Positions 27,601 to 40,900 of a DNA stretch of 64,000 nucleotides are shown piece by piece. The notes beneath the pieces are model-generated. The model saw only the letters and a program-made list of their open reading frames with translations, searched no databases and had not been told where the DNA came from. Where the stretch lies: assembly GCA_024362935.1 (NCBI GenBank), contig JANCRA010000001.1, positions 49,387,501 through 49,451,500 on the forward strand, in the 5' to 3' direction. The DNA is from Setophaga petechia (taxonomy: Eukaryota; Chordata; Aves; Passeriformes; Parulidae). Made by a program: the position numbers and the translations under genes. Numbering within the stretch: the first letter of the stretch is position 1; each line of letters starts with the position of its first letter.

Positions 27601-30056
27601 TAGGGATAGAAGAGGTGGAGAGAAAGAAGTGCCTAACATAAAAAGCAATACTGCTTTAAAAATAAAAAAAAAAAGAAAAAGAAAGAAGAAAAAGATTTTA
27701 AACACAGAATTTCAAAGAGTCTGAACAAAGATAGATTCTACACAAGCAAACTCCAGTTTACAGACTGCTTATTTACACAGGCCAGTGTCTGACTATTTAC
27801 TCTGCAATAGTTGTTACTTGCATAGTAATCAAGACCACGCTTACTACAGCTGTTGCAGAGTGAATGAACCCTCTTCTAAGCTAAACAATGACAGGGTTCA
27901 GCCAGAGCAGTCATCTAAGAAGGGACCAAGCAGCAGAGATTATGTGAGGTCTGGGGAGAGAAGCAAACAGCTGAATCCAGTGAGGCAGCCAAAAGCTTCT
28001 ACTGGGCAGAAAAAGCCCAAGGGCTTTTCTGCACATGCAGTTTTTTCTTATAATAATCATAAGGTTTACATGCTAAATCCACTAGGTTATGCTGAATTTC
28101 CTAGCTAAACTGATCATGCATAAGGCACAGGTTTTGGAATCAGCATGATCATTAAATGGTTTGTGAATATCTTTGCCCATTGACAGTCCATAGAGCTTTA
28201 TAATTTCTTTTCCCCTTTTGCACAGCTGCTGGTTTGACTCAAAATAATAGTTTTTAATATCCATTGGAAAAGCAACCCCTGCAAACTTCTTGTGCAAAGA
28301 CTTTGTGTTGGATCTCACTTGTTTAGTTCATTTCCTGTCACTAATATAAATAAGCTATGGCAACAATCACATTTCTATTTGTGTAACTCTTCTTATTAAG
28401 AGGCTCCTGCTGTAAATTTACCAGTCACATATACTCCAAATAAATGCTGCTATCCTGGAAAAAACCTGCAATATGGAGCTGATGTGAGAGTCTTTGAACC
28501 ACAGTTGTAGAAGAAGATAATGATCTTCCCTGGTAGACATAGAGACTCCATAAAAGGAGAAACATTATGAGTCTCTTGATTTTTAGGATTTTTTGGTGTT
28601 TGAGATAGGAATTGTTTTGGAGAGAGGGGGATTAAGGATTTGGTTTAGTTGTTTTTTTACTGGTCTTTTGATTTTTGAGTCAAAAGAGTCTTGAGTGGCC
28701 AGCGCCAAAGTAAAGTGAATTGTTTACTTTCTTGGCAACGCCTTCAAAAGATGACAATGACTTTGTTACTATGCCCAAGTATGTTAAAAAAAAATATAAA
28801 ATGTATCTTCTTGTAAAAGAGTGTTTCTCTGTAATAACAAAGCAGGAGTTTTGTTTTGCTGAGTTATAGTAGTTTGAGCCCCCAACCATTCTTCTTTCAA
28901 GTTGCAATGCGAAATCTCATAATGCGTCTTACCAAAAAATGAAACACTTGTGACATGGGTGATGAAAACACCGCAGAATAATCTAACTATGCCCACAAAT
29001 TGTTTAAACCTTATGAAGCACTACACACATTTAGATAGAGCGTTACTCATTACTCAGAATTAGCAAACTTGAAGTGTGTAACAAGGACAGTGAAACACCC
29101 AGCTGAAACAAACCAAGGGCAAACAAAATTTTGAAAAAGAAACCAAGAAAGCCAACTTCTAGCTAATGTTTCTAAAAGGCATTCACTTGAGACTGGATAC
29201 ACATTACTTTTTAGGCAGAATTAGGTTTTAAGCTTGAATTTCTCAAGACCAAGGTAATGGCAAAGTACAGAAGAAAAGTAAGGCAAGTTAAAAACAGATC
29301 CAAAGAGAAATTATTGAAGAGAGAAAGTGTATTCCTATGGAACAAAACAGAGACTTTTAAGCTCTGGTTGATGATGAAAAATATACATGCATACAAAGCC
29401 TCATTTGAAACAGCACAGTGACATGTAAAGAGAACCATGCCACTAATTTAAAAAGATTGTACAACTTATAGCCAAATGTAATGTGCAGGTCTTCTGTCTC
29501 TAAATCCCTAAGAACCTTTTGAAAATCTGATCCATATTACTTGAAACTATGACTTTAGACTATCATCTCAAAGTCTTCATGCAAATCAAATCTTCCATAT
29601 ATTCCATTACTTCTTACTACTACTCAGTGGTAGAAAAGAGAACATGATCAACATCATTTTATGTAATAGAATAGAATTTCAATTAGATAAACACATTTTA
29701 TCCACAAATACATGTTATTTCTCTAAGTAATAAAAGTTTCAGCTGTAAATATTTCAGTAGTGGGGGTCACTACTGCCAATACAGTACCTTTGAGGTTCAA
29801 ACAGAAGCTTGAGTGATAACTCTTCTGCATATTTCCTAAATGCTTTTGTTCATGCAGCATGTGGTCTTTCTTTAAATGTACATGCACATTTAGGAACATG
29901 AATAAACACCCTTGCACGCTGATCTTTGAATAGAGAATATTTAAACTTTTATTTGGGGGGGGCTTATCTGAGCTTATTTTTATAACCATTATGAAGTCAA
30001 ATAAAATATACTTTTGGACAGGCCTCTGTGGTCTTGGTCAGCAAAATAAGAAGCTA

Positions 30057-30311
<255 letters not shown>

Positions 30312-33037
30312 TTAATTGGTAAGTGGAAAAAAAGACACAAGTAACTGTTCCATTTATCTCACAGAAACTTTATGTCAGGTAGATCCCTACAGGTTTTCCC
30401 TTAATAGTCATTAAACCTCTTCCTGAGCTATGCTCATTGCAGTTCTTAAAGTACTAAGGAGAAAGAATGGCCGCACAACAGCTACTGTCCAAAAAAGCCA
30501 TTAGAAAACAAACCTACAAACACTTGGAAATTTTCCTAATCTGGCCATTCAACCATCACACTTGGTCCTAATCTTTCTTAAAGGACTTTTACACTAAAAT
30601 CCATATAGGGCAATGAGACCATGGTGACCATCACACACAATTCTTCCTTCAGGCAAGGGTTATTGGAGGAAAACTGAGGATAAGAAAGGCAGGAAGGAGC
30701 TTGTTTTCTTTTGTGAAACTCAAAACTATGTTATCCATGCTATGTAGCTTGATGTATCTAAGTGAAACTTGGGTAGTTCACTTGTCAATAAGTCTTAATA
30801 TTGCTTTAAACTTTACAACTATTTATATTCTTCAAAAACAAAACAAAAGCCACATGTACAGTTGTTACAGTGATACTGCCTGCTCTCATCTGATACCACT
30901 GGCTGAGTTTAGTAAAATTTCCCCAGCAAACTGCTCCTGTAGAGCTTTTTTGGCTCACTCTGGGTAAAGCCTTCTTTAAGAATGACTTAGAAAGGAAGAC
31001 TTGATCACCAAAGGCTGACTGAGTTTACTACCTGTTGTACTATATTTATAGTCTACCAAACTGAAATGTCTGGGTGCTCTTCACATTGTTACACTGCCTC
31101 CAGCTGGCCTAAGCCTCTGGAAGGGATTTTTCCAGCACTGAATCCCACAAGCATGCTTGACTTTTTCTTTCCTTTTGCTCTTTTAGATGGTTTTAACTAA
31201 AACTCCAATGTTTATGTTTGAAAGTTAAAATCATTCAAAAACTTCACAAGTCAGATCAGGGCCTCCTGGACCTCAGGAAAATCCCTTCAGCTTCACTGAG
31301 TCCTTACTATCTGACCTCTAGTCACCACTGCAGATTCTCAGGAATCTGTTTTCAGGAGCTCAGCCAGTAGTTGCCTTAGGTGACTCTCCCCTCCAGCAGT
31401 CACTCTGACCTGCTGTCCCAGAGGACACTCAGCAGGACATCCTTCCTTCCCTCCTGGCATGCAAGCCTCCCAGACACCCAACTGCTCTCAGGGGAGAAAG
31501 AAGCAGCCCTGCAGTCAACACAACACACACTAGCTGAAACACACACCATGGGAAAGGGAAAAGAGAAAAAGAAAGGAAAACAGCAATGCCACATAAACAG
31601 AAATTTCTGAAGAAACATATCTTCAAAAAAAATAAAGTTTCCCCAGGTTTAGGAGGGCATTTGTGGTTAAAATCCACCAGAAAATATTTCTCCCATTAGA
31701 ATACTTCATCTGGTCTCTCCTAGATACATAGTCTTAGATTCAGCCTCTGAGGGAATTCCTCAGAATTTGCTTGTCTCAATCACTCATTTTCCAGGGGAAT
31801 GGTCAGACCTGAAGCTACAGGCTTCTTATGTGTCTGCATGAGACATCTTATAGTTGAGAAAGCTTCCAATTAGACTTTCACAACAGCTTGGCTGCTCAGA
31901 TCTTTTGTCCTGACCTACTGACTTCCCCTGCTCTTCTTATGTGGGGTGCCACAAACAGTAGCATTAGGAAAACAAAGTTCAGTCTGCACAGGACAAAAAA
32001 TGCCCTGCCTGTATCACCATCACAGATCAACTAACTAGGGAATATTACAGAATATGGTGCTGTCCTCCTCCAGCACCAGTTTACTGAGATACTTCAAACG
32101 ATGAAGAAATAGCCATACAACAGTTTATAATGAAACAGTACACAAGTGTAATTCAACAGGGTTAGTCCTGGAAGTCCATCACAGTCACCAAGCTGGGTCT
32201 TCTGTCTAGAGCTCCAAAATACCATGAACTGGAAAGAAATGGTATTTTAGGCATTTAGGCTATTATGTTAGACATTCATCACCAAAACTTCACTCTCTAG
32301 ACACTGCCAAAATATCAGTATTACTAAACACTTGTAGGATAGTTTAACTGTGAATAAAATACATGCATGCCCTAAAAATAAAGTTCCATAAGAGAATCAG
32401 ATACTAATTACAGCTTCTATTTAATATCTAAATCAGGAAAATTAGATTCAATCTAATCAGAGATGTTAGAAATTTTTGGCACTTTAAATACCAACAAGAT
32501 TATTTGAAGTGCTACAAATATGTCTAGTTTTATGCAAATGATAAAATAAATTCTTTCTACTTTAACCCCTTCATTCTAAAGTTCCTGAGGCTTACACACT
32601 CTGAGGATTACTCAGTATCCAGGCTAATTAAATCATATAATGGAAAAAACTGACTGGTTGAAGTCAAAATCACTGAAGCACAGGAGCATATGTAGACGGG
32701 ATCTAAATATGCTGTCAAAATACCAGGAAGAAAATTTACTTAGGCTATGAATGCCTTTGTAAAGATAAAGACTTAAAAAATCCGTCTCATAAATCCATGT
32801 ATTTTCTGGCACCAGAACAGGTGAGCAGGAACCTCCAAACAAAGTTTCATTGGTCCTTTTTCAAAACAAGAACATAATTCCATTTGATCTGGGTTTATAA
32901 ACCCTGATATTCTGCATTGGCCCAGAAGTCAGATTATAGGATCAAATAGGGTTTTTTGCTATGAAGATCTGCATATAAACAATGAAAAAATTATATTGAT
33001 TCTTCACTAAATGATGGGACAAAAGAGATCCAGTATT

Positions 33038-33043
33038 GTTCTC
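33038..33043. repeat. Left target-site duplication of the solo LTR (GTTCTC)
   Basis: The six bases immediately before the TG end of the LTR are identical to the six bases immediately after its CA end. The perfect match supports insertion by an integrase and later LTR-LTR recombination. Confidence 0.8.
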
Positions 33044-33440
33044 TGTCACCACGATATTTTCTGAAAAATCCTCTTTGCCCAGGATTTTCTCCTGGGAAGC
33101 TGAGAGGCCTCAAAAAAGAATGAAAACAATAATTATCTGATTGCTTGGGAATGTAGTCTGGAGATCGTTTACCAAGAGGTGCATCTTTGATTGGTTCCAT
33201 GTGAATTGTTTTTAATTAATGACCAACCAACATCAGCTGTGTCAGACTTTGAGGTGTCAATCACAAGTTTTCGTTATCATTCTTGTTTTGCCTTCTGATG
33301 TATCCTTTATCTTTCTTTAGTATAGTTTTAGTATACCATGAATAGAACATAGACTAGAATAGAATAATAAATCAGCCTTTTGAGAACATGGAGTCAAATT
33401 CTCATCTTTGACCTCATCCTGGGGACCTCACAACACCACA
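33044..33440 (+). mobile_element. Solo LTR of an endogenous retrovirus, with 6-base target duplication
   Basis: A 397-base element begins TGTCACC and ends CACCACA, the TG...CA ends expected of a retroviral LTR. It is flanked by the perfect 6-base direct repeat GTTCTC (33038-33043 and 33441-33446), which fits target-site duplication. A polyadenylation signal AATAAA lies at 33366-33371, and a TATA-like AGTATAGTTTTAG lies about 45 bases upstream of it, so the LTR is in plus orientation, antisense to GRID2. The segments CAGGATTTTCTCCTGGGAAGC and AATAATAAATCAGCCTT resemble an LTR family I associate with passerine genomes; this is from memory and not searched. A 6-base duplication is typical of class II (beta-like) elements in birds. 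No gag, pol or env remains next to it, so it is read as the product of recombination between two LTRs. Confidence 0.85.
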
Positions 33441-33446
33441 GTTCTC
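33441..33446. repeat. Right target-site duplication of the solo LTR (GTTCTC)
   Basis: This is the partner of the GTTCTC copy at 33038-33043. It lies directly after the terminal CACCACA of the LTR, with no intervening base and no mismatch. Confidence 0.8.
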
Positions 33447-34967
33447 TACATTTATCAGGTGACTGTGCCAACTGTATTGCCTCTGTGTGATATGCTATTA
33501 GGAAAACACCACCATTCTAATGGAAAATGTACCAAACCAGGATTCCTACTTTATTACTTCTGTCTTTGGCATTGGTACAACATAGAGACATGGGCAGGAA
33601 ATAAATACAGACTCTGGTTATACCTCAGCTTACCCTTAGCAGAATGGAGGTATTGGTGGTGCTCACCTGCTGCTGTGAAACAGCAGAAAGCACACAAAAA
33701 GACCCTGCAATTTAAATGCTATTTAAATCATGATGGTACTTCCAATATTTCAGCAGTGAGTCACTAGCAGTGATCATATTCAAAGTGTGTGCCAAAGAAC
33801 AGATGCTGCCACTGAATGGGCAGCATTATCCTTCCTGCGTGGATTGTCTGCAAGTGGCACATATCCACACCGAACTGTGGAATCATCTTTCTAATAGATC
33901 AACTCCTTCTGCAGAAAAATCTGGCAAGCAACCTGTGGCACAGATGGCTTTACTGAGGAGACACAAGACTGTTCATGTCTGGAACACAGGTGTTTCTTGC
34001 CCTGAATTTGCTAGCCAACCAACCTGTTGCCCAGCCAGAAGTCACATTTCTACTTTCTATTTAAATCAGATGAGTCACAGTCATTACCAGAAATTCAGAG
34101 GAGTTTCCCCATTATCACCAGTATTAATCACCCTCCTTAGTGATCAAAGCCAAAGTTAGCATGTAGAGACAGATCAATGCTGAAGCCAAAGTTGCTACCT
34201 CCTCTCCCAGCTCAATGCCACTATTATTTAGTATTGCATTTTCTGTTTTTTTATGAACAGCCATCACTTCCAATCTACGCATTTATGCACAAGAACAGAG
34301 CACCCCTCTGTAGCCAGCGTCACTCATAGGCTGGTAATTTAAAAGAAGCATTCCCAAACATTCTCCTTAAAACCACAACTGTTGTCAAATTAAGAGGCTG
34401 TGAAGTTGACTTGGAAATGCTAATAAACAAAGCAAGCAAAATTTATCAAGGCCTCTGTTGGAAATGTCCTTCCTGGGCATACATAACCATGTCACAAGGC
34501 AGAGGTCTACAGGGAGGTCTGGCACTGGGCACACCAGCCTGGCTGTGGTCACAGCTGAGGTGCACATGCAGAGCCTCCTGCAGAGGACAGCTCAAGGCCC
34601 AGAGCCTCTGAAGTTCTGCAGATGTGGCTGACATGTTCAATTGCAGGTACTCAGCATAACACTGCTCCACCTGAGATCTGAATTCAGGTGACAGCTTCAC
34701 CAAACTTGTCATTGTTGTATCAGCTACCATGTATTCTGGCCTAAGAAAGAATTTAGGAAATGAAGCATGAACTCACAAACCTTCTTCTCATTGAACAATC
34801 TTTTTTGGCACTGAAGAAAGCCCAAGAAACATCGTGAGTATCTTAAATACAGAACATGCTCAGGAAAAGTGCCCCTCACAGACTGTGGGTCTAAAATTTT
34901 CTTAAATGAGCAGCCTGGCAGGTGCACTCAGACATAACATAAACCATAAGAACCATTTAGTGGAAAA

Positions 34968-35073
34968 GCTCAGGCACATGGTATTACTCGTGGGGCTGTT
35001 CAGAGCAGGATCAGGAGTGGGGCATCAATGAGCCTGTGGGTCCCTTCTAACTCAGAACATTCTATGATTCTTG
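34968..35073 (+). mobile_element. Short CR1 LINE 3'-end fragment
   Basis: About 105 bases of CR1 tail in plus orientation. It has GGCACATGGTATTACTCGTG, then AGAGCAGGATCAGGAGTGG, GGGTCCCTTCTAACTCAG and the terminal ATTCTATGATTCT. It is somewhat diverged from the usual consensus. Insertion here is antisense to GRID2. Confidence 0.75.
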
Positions 35074-35907
35074 CATGAGGCTTTGTTTAATCACAGGACT
35101 AGATCTCATCTCACTTTTTTGTTCTCTCTGGCCCCTGATAACTTTCCTTTGCCATCTCTGTTTTATACAGAGGGAACAAGTCCCCTAATCCATTCTGAGA
35201 AAGCCGTTCGGATCAGGGCATCCTAAAACAAAATATGCTGGTTTTCAGGCATCTCATACAGCAATACCAGGATGTATAGGCAGTGAAGATCTCATAACTT
35301 GAATAAAATGAATGACAAATATTAAATAACTCATAAGCTAAAGCACTTCTTACACCCTTATTAAAAAGAAACATCCAGAAGTAGATGCAAAGTTCATACT
35401 TTTTTTTTTCAGTTCACACTATTATTAGGAGATGAGAAAGATGGCACTATTCACTAATGGTAATAAATTAATCCATCCACCTGTACCACTGTCTTCCACC
35501 TAAATCACAAGGCACTCACTGTGCACTTCTGTTATCTCAACCCTGGCTTACAGTCATTAGCTCATCCTCCCTCTGATGGCATTTCAGATGTGAGAACATT
35601 CTCCTCAGAGTATCTGGCTGATAAATACCAGCTGATTCAGCTGTGGTGGTAAAGGTGAATGTGCCTGTCATAAATATTCACTGGCTGATTTGCACAAAAG
35701 ACCATTTTATTTGTACAGATGATGAGAAAAGCCATTGTATAACAAATAACACTGCTCAAATTCTTATCAAGAATAGCTTTGCAACCTACCACAGTGATTT
35801 CCTTCTTCCACAACACTGGCTAACATGACAGCAACTATTAACTGTGGTAATGCCCTGTGCACTAGGGAGGTGTGCAGCTCCAGCTGGACTCTGATGGTGC
35901 CCCTGCT

Positions 35908-36120
35908 CAGTGTAAAGACTGGAGAAAAGTACTTGCTTTCCTGTGCAAATGCTGATCTCTATTAACATGGTTAAGATCCAGTGTAAAGACTGGAGAAAAG
36001 TACTTGCTTTCCTGTGCAAATGCTGATCTCTATTAACATGGTTAAGATCCAGTGTAAAGACTGGAGAAAAGTACTTGCTTTCCTGTGAAAATGCTGATCT
36101 CTATTAACATGGTTAAGATC
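35908..36120. repeat. 71-base tandem repeat, three copies
   Basis: Three adjacent copies of a 71-base unit starting CAGTGTAAAGACTGGAGAAA lie at 35908-35978, 35979-36049 and 36050-36120. Copies 1 and 2 are identical, and copy 3 differs by a single base (C to A at 36088). The unit is unique-looking AT-rich DNA and shares nothing obvious with the CR1 or LTR copies. It is not a multiple of three and no reading frame is preserved. The near-identity points to a recent expansion or to an assembly artefact. Confidence 0.97.
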
Positions 36121-37374
36121 CAGACAGAGGAAAACAACAATTTAACAGGATGATTGAGTAACAGTCCTTCATTTTACTTCAGCAGTGGGATTCCCTCACA
36201 TTAACCACCTTAGATGTAATTTGTTGTACTTCCAAGTTAAAATTAATTATAAAAAAATCAAGTCAGCTCTTTCATATTATCATTTTGGACCTAAGAAGGA
36301 CCAGCTACCCGGTCTTTTCAGCTGGATTTCAGCTGGATGATCTAACTTCAGGGAATATAGCGGTAGCTCAAACTCATGAGAAATAAATTCAAGCCCAAAT
36401 GCTTAATTACATACAAAAATCTCATTTATATTATCAGAATTTCTGCAACTTAAGAAGTGGACATATAACTTGGGAGAAGCTGAACATTTGTAAATGACAC
36501 AAATGACTGGGGTCTTTTCTCCCCTTATTTGTAGTTTTCTGAAATTTTACACATAAAAAAGAAGGCAACAATTTGTCTCAAATTTTTTAGTATCACTGAA
36601 CTGAGAAAAATGAAAAAAATACTCTTGTATACTTTTTTCTTTTTTTGAAGACACTTCCATTTCAAATTAAAATCTAAGAAGGTGATTTCAATTTTTGTTG
36701 TTTGATATGAACTATTTTAGGACCAGTGAAATATCTATATAATCCCTATTTTAAAGGTTCATTCAAATGTCATTTACATTAGTTACATTTGTGTCACATT
36801 ATGAGTTATTAGAAATTGTCCTTTAAGCAAAATCAATACAAACAGTCTTGAGCAGCTGAATCTGTGTTGGGGGAAAGATATGAACAGTTGCAGGTTTCAA
36901 ATCCTGCATGACTTCAGTTTTGAACCTTACTGAGGGTTGACATAAGATGCTTCCTTTGAGTTTCCTTTTTCCTTTTTTTTTTACTGAAAAGAAAGGAAAA
37001 AAGCAAAGAATAAAAAAGATAAATAAGAATGAAGCTAGAACTAATCCTTCAGAGTATTTGCTGTCACTGTAACTTCTTAAAAAATAGAAAGGAAGTCAGA
37101 TTGTGATCACTTGTGAAGGCTGACATGGCAATATATTCTATCCATGTACTTTTGACTATATAACCTGCTTTCTATCTCTTGATTCAATTCCCTTTTGACT
37201 ACAGTTAACATTAGATTTCCAAAAGGCTTCTATGGGTTACCTTTGAGTGAAATAACCTCTTGCAAAGAAATGAATTTTTCCCTGCCTAGTGCCTCCAAAT
37301 CATGCCAAACTTTAAAAATTATATGTAAATCCTGTACGACAGAACTTTATATTTCTGTGTAGATAAAACAGCAA

Positions 37375-37375
<1 letters not shown>

Positions 37376-37404
<29 letters not shown>
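37376..37404. repeat. (TA)n run followed by a T-run
   Basis: Nineteen bases of alternating T and A run directly into eleven T residues. This is a simple-sequence tract, about 160 bases before the CR1 copy at 37562. Confidence 0.9.
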
Positions 37405-37405
<1 letters not shown>

Positions 37406-37561
37406 TAAGTCTGTCTGTACAATCCACCAGCTCTCCCTGTAAGTCACTGCTACTCCCTGTTGGCTCTCATGAGCCTGAGGAACTGTGCATCCCCTTCCAG
37501 GGAGATGGAGTAAAAAACAACAAAGACAATTTGCCTTGCAGTGAATAAGTTGTGAATATTT

Positions 37562-37950
37562 GACAGGCTGAGAAAGTTGGGGTTCAACCTGCAGAGGAGA
37601 AACTTGTGTGAAGATCTCATAACAACCTTCCAGTACCTGAAGGGGGGCTACAGGGGGACCAGAGAGGAACTCCACCCCAGGAACTATAGTGGTAGGAGAA
37701 GGAGTAATGAGTTAAGAGGAAAAAGAGATGATTTGGATTAGATATTAGGAAGACATTTGTGACTATGAGGGTGGTAAGGTACTGCCACAGGTCACCCACA
37801 GCTGTGGATGTCCCATCCCTGGAGGTGTTCAAGGTCAGGTTGGGTGAGGCTCTGATGAACCTGGTTTAGTGGAGGTGTCCCTGCCCATGGCAGGGTACTG
37901 GAACTGAATGGTTCTTAAGGCTCCTTCCAACCCAAGTCATTCCATGACTG
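37562..37950 (+). mobile_element. CR1 LINE 3'-end fragment (about 390 bases)
   Basis: A plus-strand CR1 copy covering the end of the reverse transcriptase region and the 3' UTR. It runs from GACAGGCTGAGAAAGTTGGG, through TACCTGAAGGGGGGCTACAG, TAGATATTAGGAAGACATTT and CCATCCCTGGAGGTGTTCAA, to CTCCTTCCAACCCAAGTCAT at its end. The encoded frame is broken. Like most CR1 copies it is truncated at its 5' end. Confidence 0.88.
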
Positions 37951-40900
37951 ATGTGTGCTATAAACTTCCTTAGGACAAACTGTTGTCTGACTCTGCATCA
38001 ATCGCTTCCTAAAGAACATTGCCAGTTGATTAAAACTTTCCAGTATAGAAAAAGGAATATTTTATGAGTGAACTGGTGCTGTGAAGAACATAACCTATGA
38101 AAGTGAAGCTGATAAACTAAGATGTAGGAATACTGCTATAAGTACCTTCTAGCTCTTTCCTGTTTCTCTGCTTCCTCTTTTCCTTTACTGGTTAAAACTC
38201 TCAGAGAAAAGTTCTCTTTTTAATCTATGATATTAACTGACATTTACAATGTTATTATGCTAAATTAATGCTTTTTTTTCCCTAATGGTGATATAATTTC
38301 TTCAATTCCATATGCAAAAATAACTTCTCTCAAAAGTTTCCTAATTTGATTACTGTTCATTTATTTAGTTGCCAAATCATAAACTTACACACTTAATTTT
38401 AATACTTCTGAGAAGACAGAGCAATGTCTTGAGAGTTGAAAAATACTTAGCAAACAGTGGTAGATATCAGTACAAGCTTCAGGTATTCAATTATTCTTTA
38501 AATAAATCACCGTTCTTCTGTTGCAGGCTGCATCTACAAATGAAATCTTGTACCTCTGCAAAACCTCAAAATAACACCTAATTTACAGAGTTTTCCCACT
38601 GCACAGATATTGGGAGAACACCTGCAGTTTTATTCAGGTCCCAGTTTGCTAACACAAGACAGCACTGTCAGGCCAAACCTTTGAACGCTTTGCCCATCCC
38701 CTCCCTAAGGACTGCAACATGAGGGAGTGACAAACACTCTCTTATGCTCTTACATATTCCCTTATAGTTCCTGCAATACATTCCTCCAAGTGTTCTGTGG
38801 CTGAAAAGTAGAAGCACGCCCACTTTTCCACTTGAGAAACTTTATAGAATAATTCAGAAGTTGAATCATTTTAGGGTCGCCCAAATGATATACTCAATTT
38901 GCAGTGGTAAAGTCAATCAGCAAATGCAAGTTGTGACAAAAGTTCTCACCTGACACACTAAAGTTACACAGATGAAAATTAATGCTCCTTTCCTTATCTG
39001 AATGACTTAATAAATACTAATGAAAAAAAAAAAGGTTCAGTAATAAGCTTGAATTAATTACATGTTTATTGAGGCACAGTGAAGCAAATGAGTACGGGAA
39101 GCTGGCAAAGAGCCAGATGAGTAATAAACAGTTTTAAGACTGTCTGGAGACAGACTTGAGAATATTATAGTCATCAAGCAGCTGAAAACAGCCTCAGGGT
39201 AATTATAAGCATTTGCAATCGATTAAAGAGAGCATGATTCTTTTATGAGTCTTTATTAAACTTGCATTATAACTTAAAACGATTAGAAAATGTTATGGTT
39301 TCAAGCACATCTATGTCAGTGGTCATCATATTTATTTCTGGAAAACATATGTGCAGGAAAGTGATCCACAGGATCACTTATTTTATACTGGTTTAAAGGA
39401 AATGCTGGGAATTTGGGACCCATACATAGAGATGGGCATCATCTCAGAATATCAGCCCTCTTAAAATGCAGGAAGTAGCCTGTCTGCAAGCAGCTCAGCC
39501 TTTCAGATTTTAGTTATACCCCCTGTTTTGCTGAGATCTTTCAAGAACAGCACTCCAATTCTAAATTTTCAAATTTATTTGAAAACTACTGCCTTTCTGG
39601 GACTGACTCGTTTACTTAGGCTCAAGTCCTCCATAATGCCAATGTCACTGTTCTCTCCTTAAGATTCTATTTTATTTTGTCTCTTTCTCCAAAATCCTCT
39701 CTCAGACTGAGCTTGAGACACCTTCTACTGGCCAGGTACCTCACACTGCTGCCTTCAGCTTTTCCTTGTGCAGAAATAATCTGAAACCCCTGTATATGAT
39801 AAAGGAGCAAGAAGGGAGATCCATGAGGAAGTTTTTCAAGACAGATGCCCACTAAAGTCTTTCTAACTGCTAACCTTCTCCTTCTGCTCCAGCCAAGTCT
39901 TGACAATTACTTCTTTAACAACTTCTGTTTCCTGTGGGAATGCCTCCTTCAGCCTCACAGAGCAAATCTCCTTCATAGCCTTAAAGCTTGCTTTTCCTCT
40001 CTTCTTTACAAAAGTTAAAATTAAAATAATGCCTAAGGGAATGGCAAATATCCATTGCCAAATATTTGCAGTATTAGTTGGAAGGTCAAAAAACTGTAAG
40101 GAAAGATATCTTAGTTCTGGAATCAGTAAATATTTCATAGATCTCCAGTGATGGCTGCATATCAAAAGCATGCTGGGATGAAATACACAAGGTTAGGCCA
40201 AAAACCAGGAAAGAGAAGTGGGGTTTTAATTTTATATTACAAGAAAAATAAAAGAATTTTTTCTTTTAATAAAAAATACAGAAGGGTTTTAAAATGTTAA
40301 TATCACCACAATAAAAGAATTGGGATGAAGATAAAATTAATTCTCCAGAAAAAGTCTTATTCCCTCATTATTCCCTCAGCCTTTCAATAGGAAGATTGCA
40401 GAATCTTTCTATCCACTTTAGCAGCAACAAAACATTAAAAATAAATGTTTCCAAACAGTTTGAATTTCTGTCTTTCATCTTAGAAATGCAGAGATACCTA
40501 CACTGTAAATTGCACGACATTCACAACTATGTTCTTGCAGCAATTGACTGGTTTCTTCATAAACAATTTACTACCACAGAAAAGTATCTACATTTTTTTC
40601 CTGAAAAATACAGTGAGCTGTAAACTGCCCGAGAGTAAAACACGAATTGCAAAAGCTTCTCCCTTGTTGATACACCACAGAGATAAAACCCAACAGTGTG
40701 CTGGGACTGCAGCTCAATCACTCAGCCCATATGGTCAGGGCTCACACATTCTGGTCTCAAATGACTATTTTATTCCATGAAATGTGTCTTTTTCATGTTG
40801 TGACTGGCCACTGTCATGGGCCAATCTGTGGATCAGGTAGGATTTTCTGTTTCAAACTGCATTTTGCTCGCTTTGAACTTGAAACCATAAAGATTAATAA

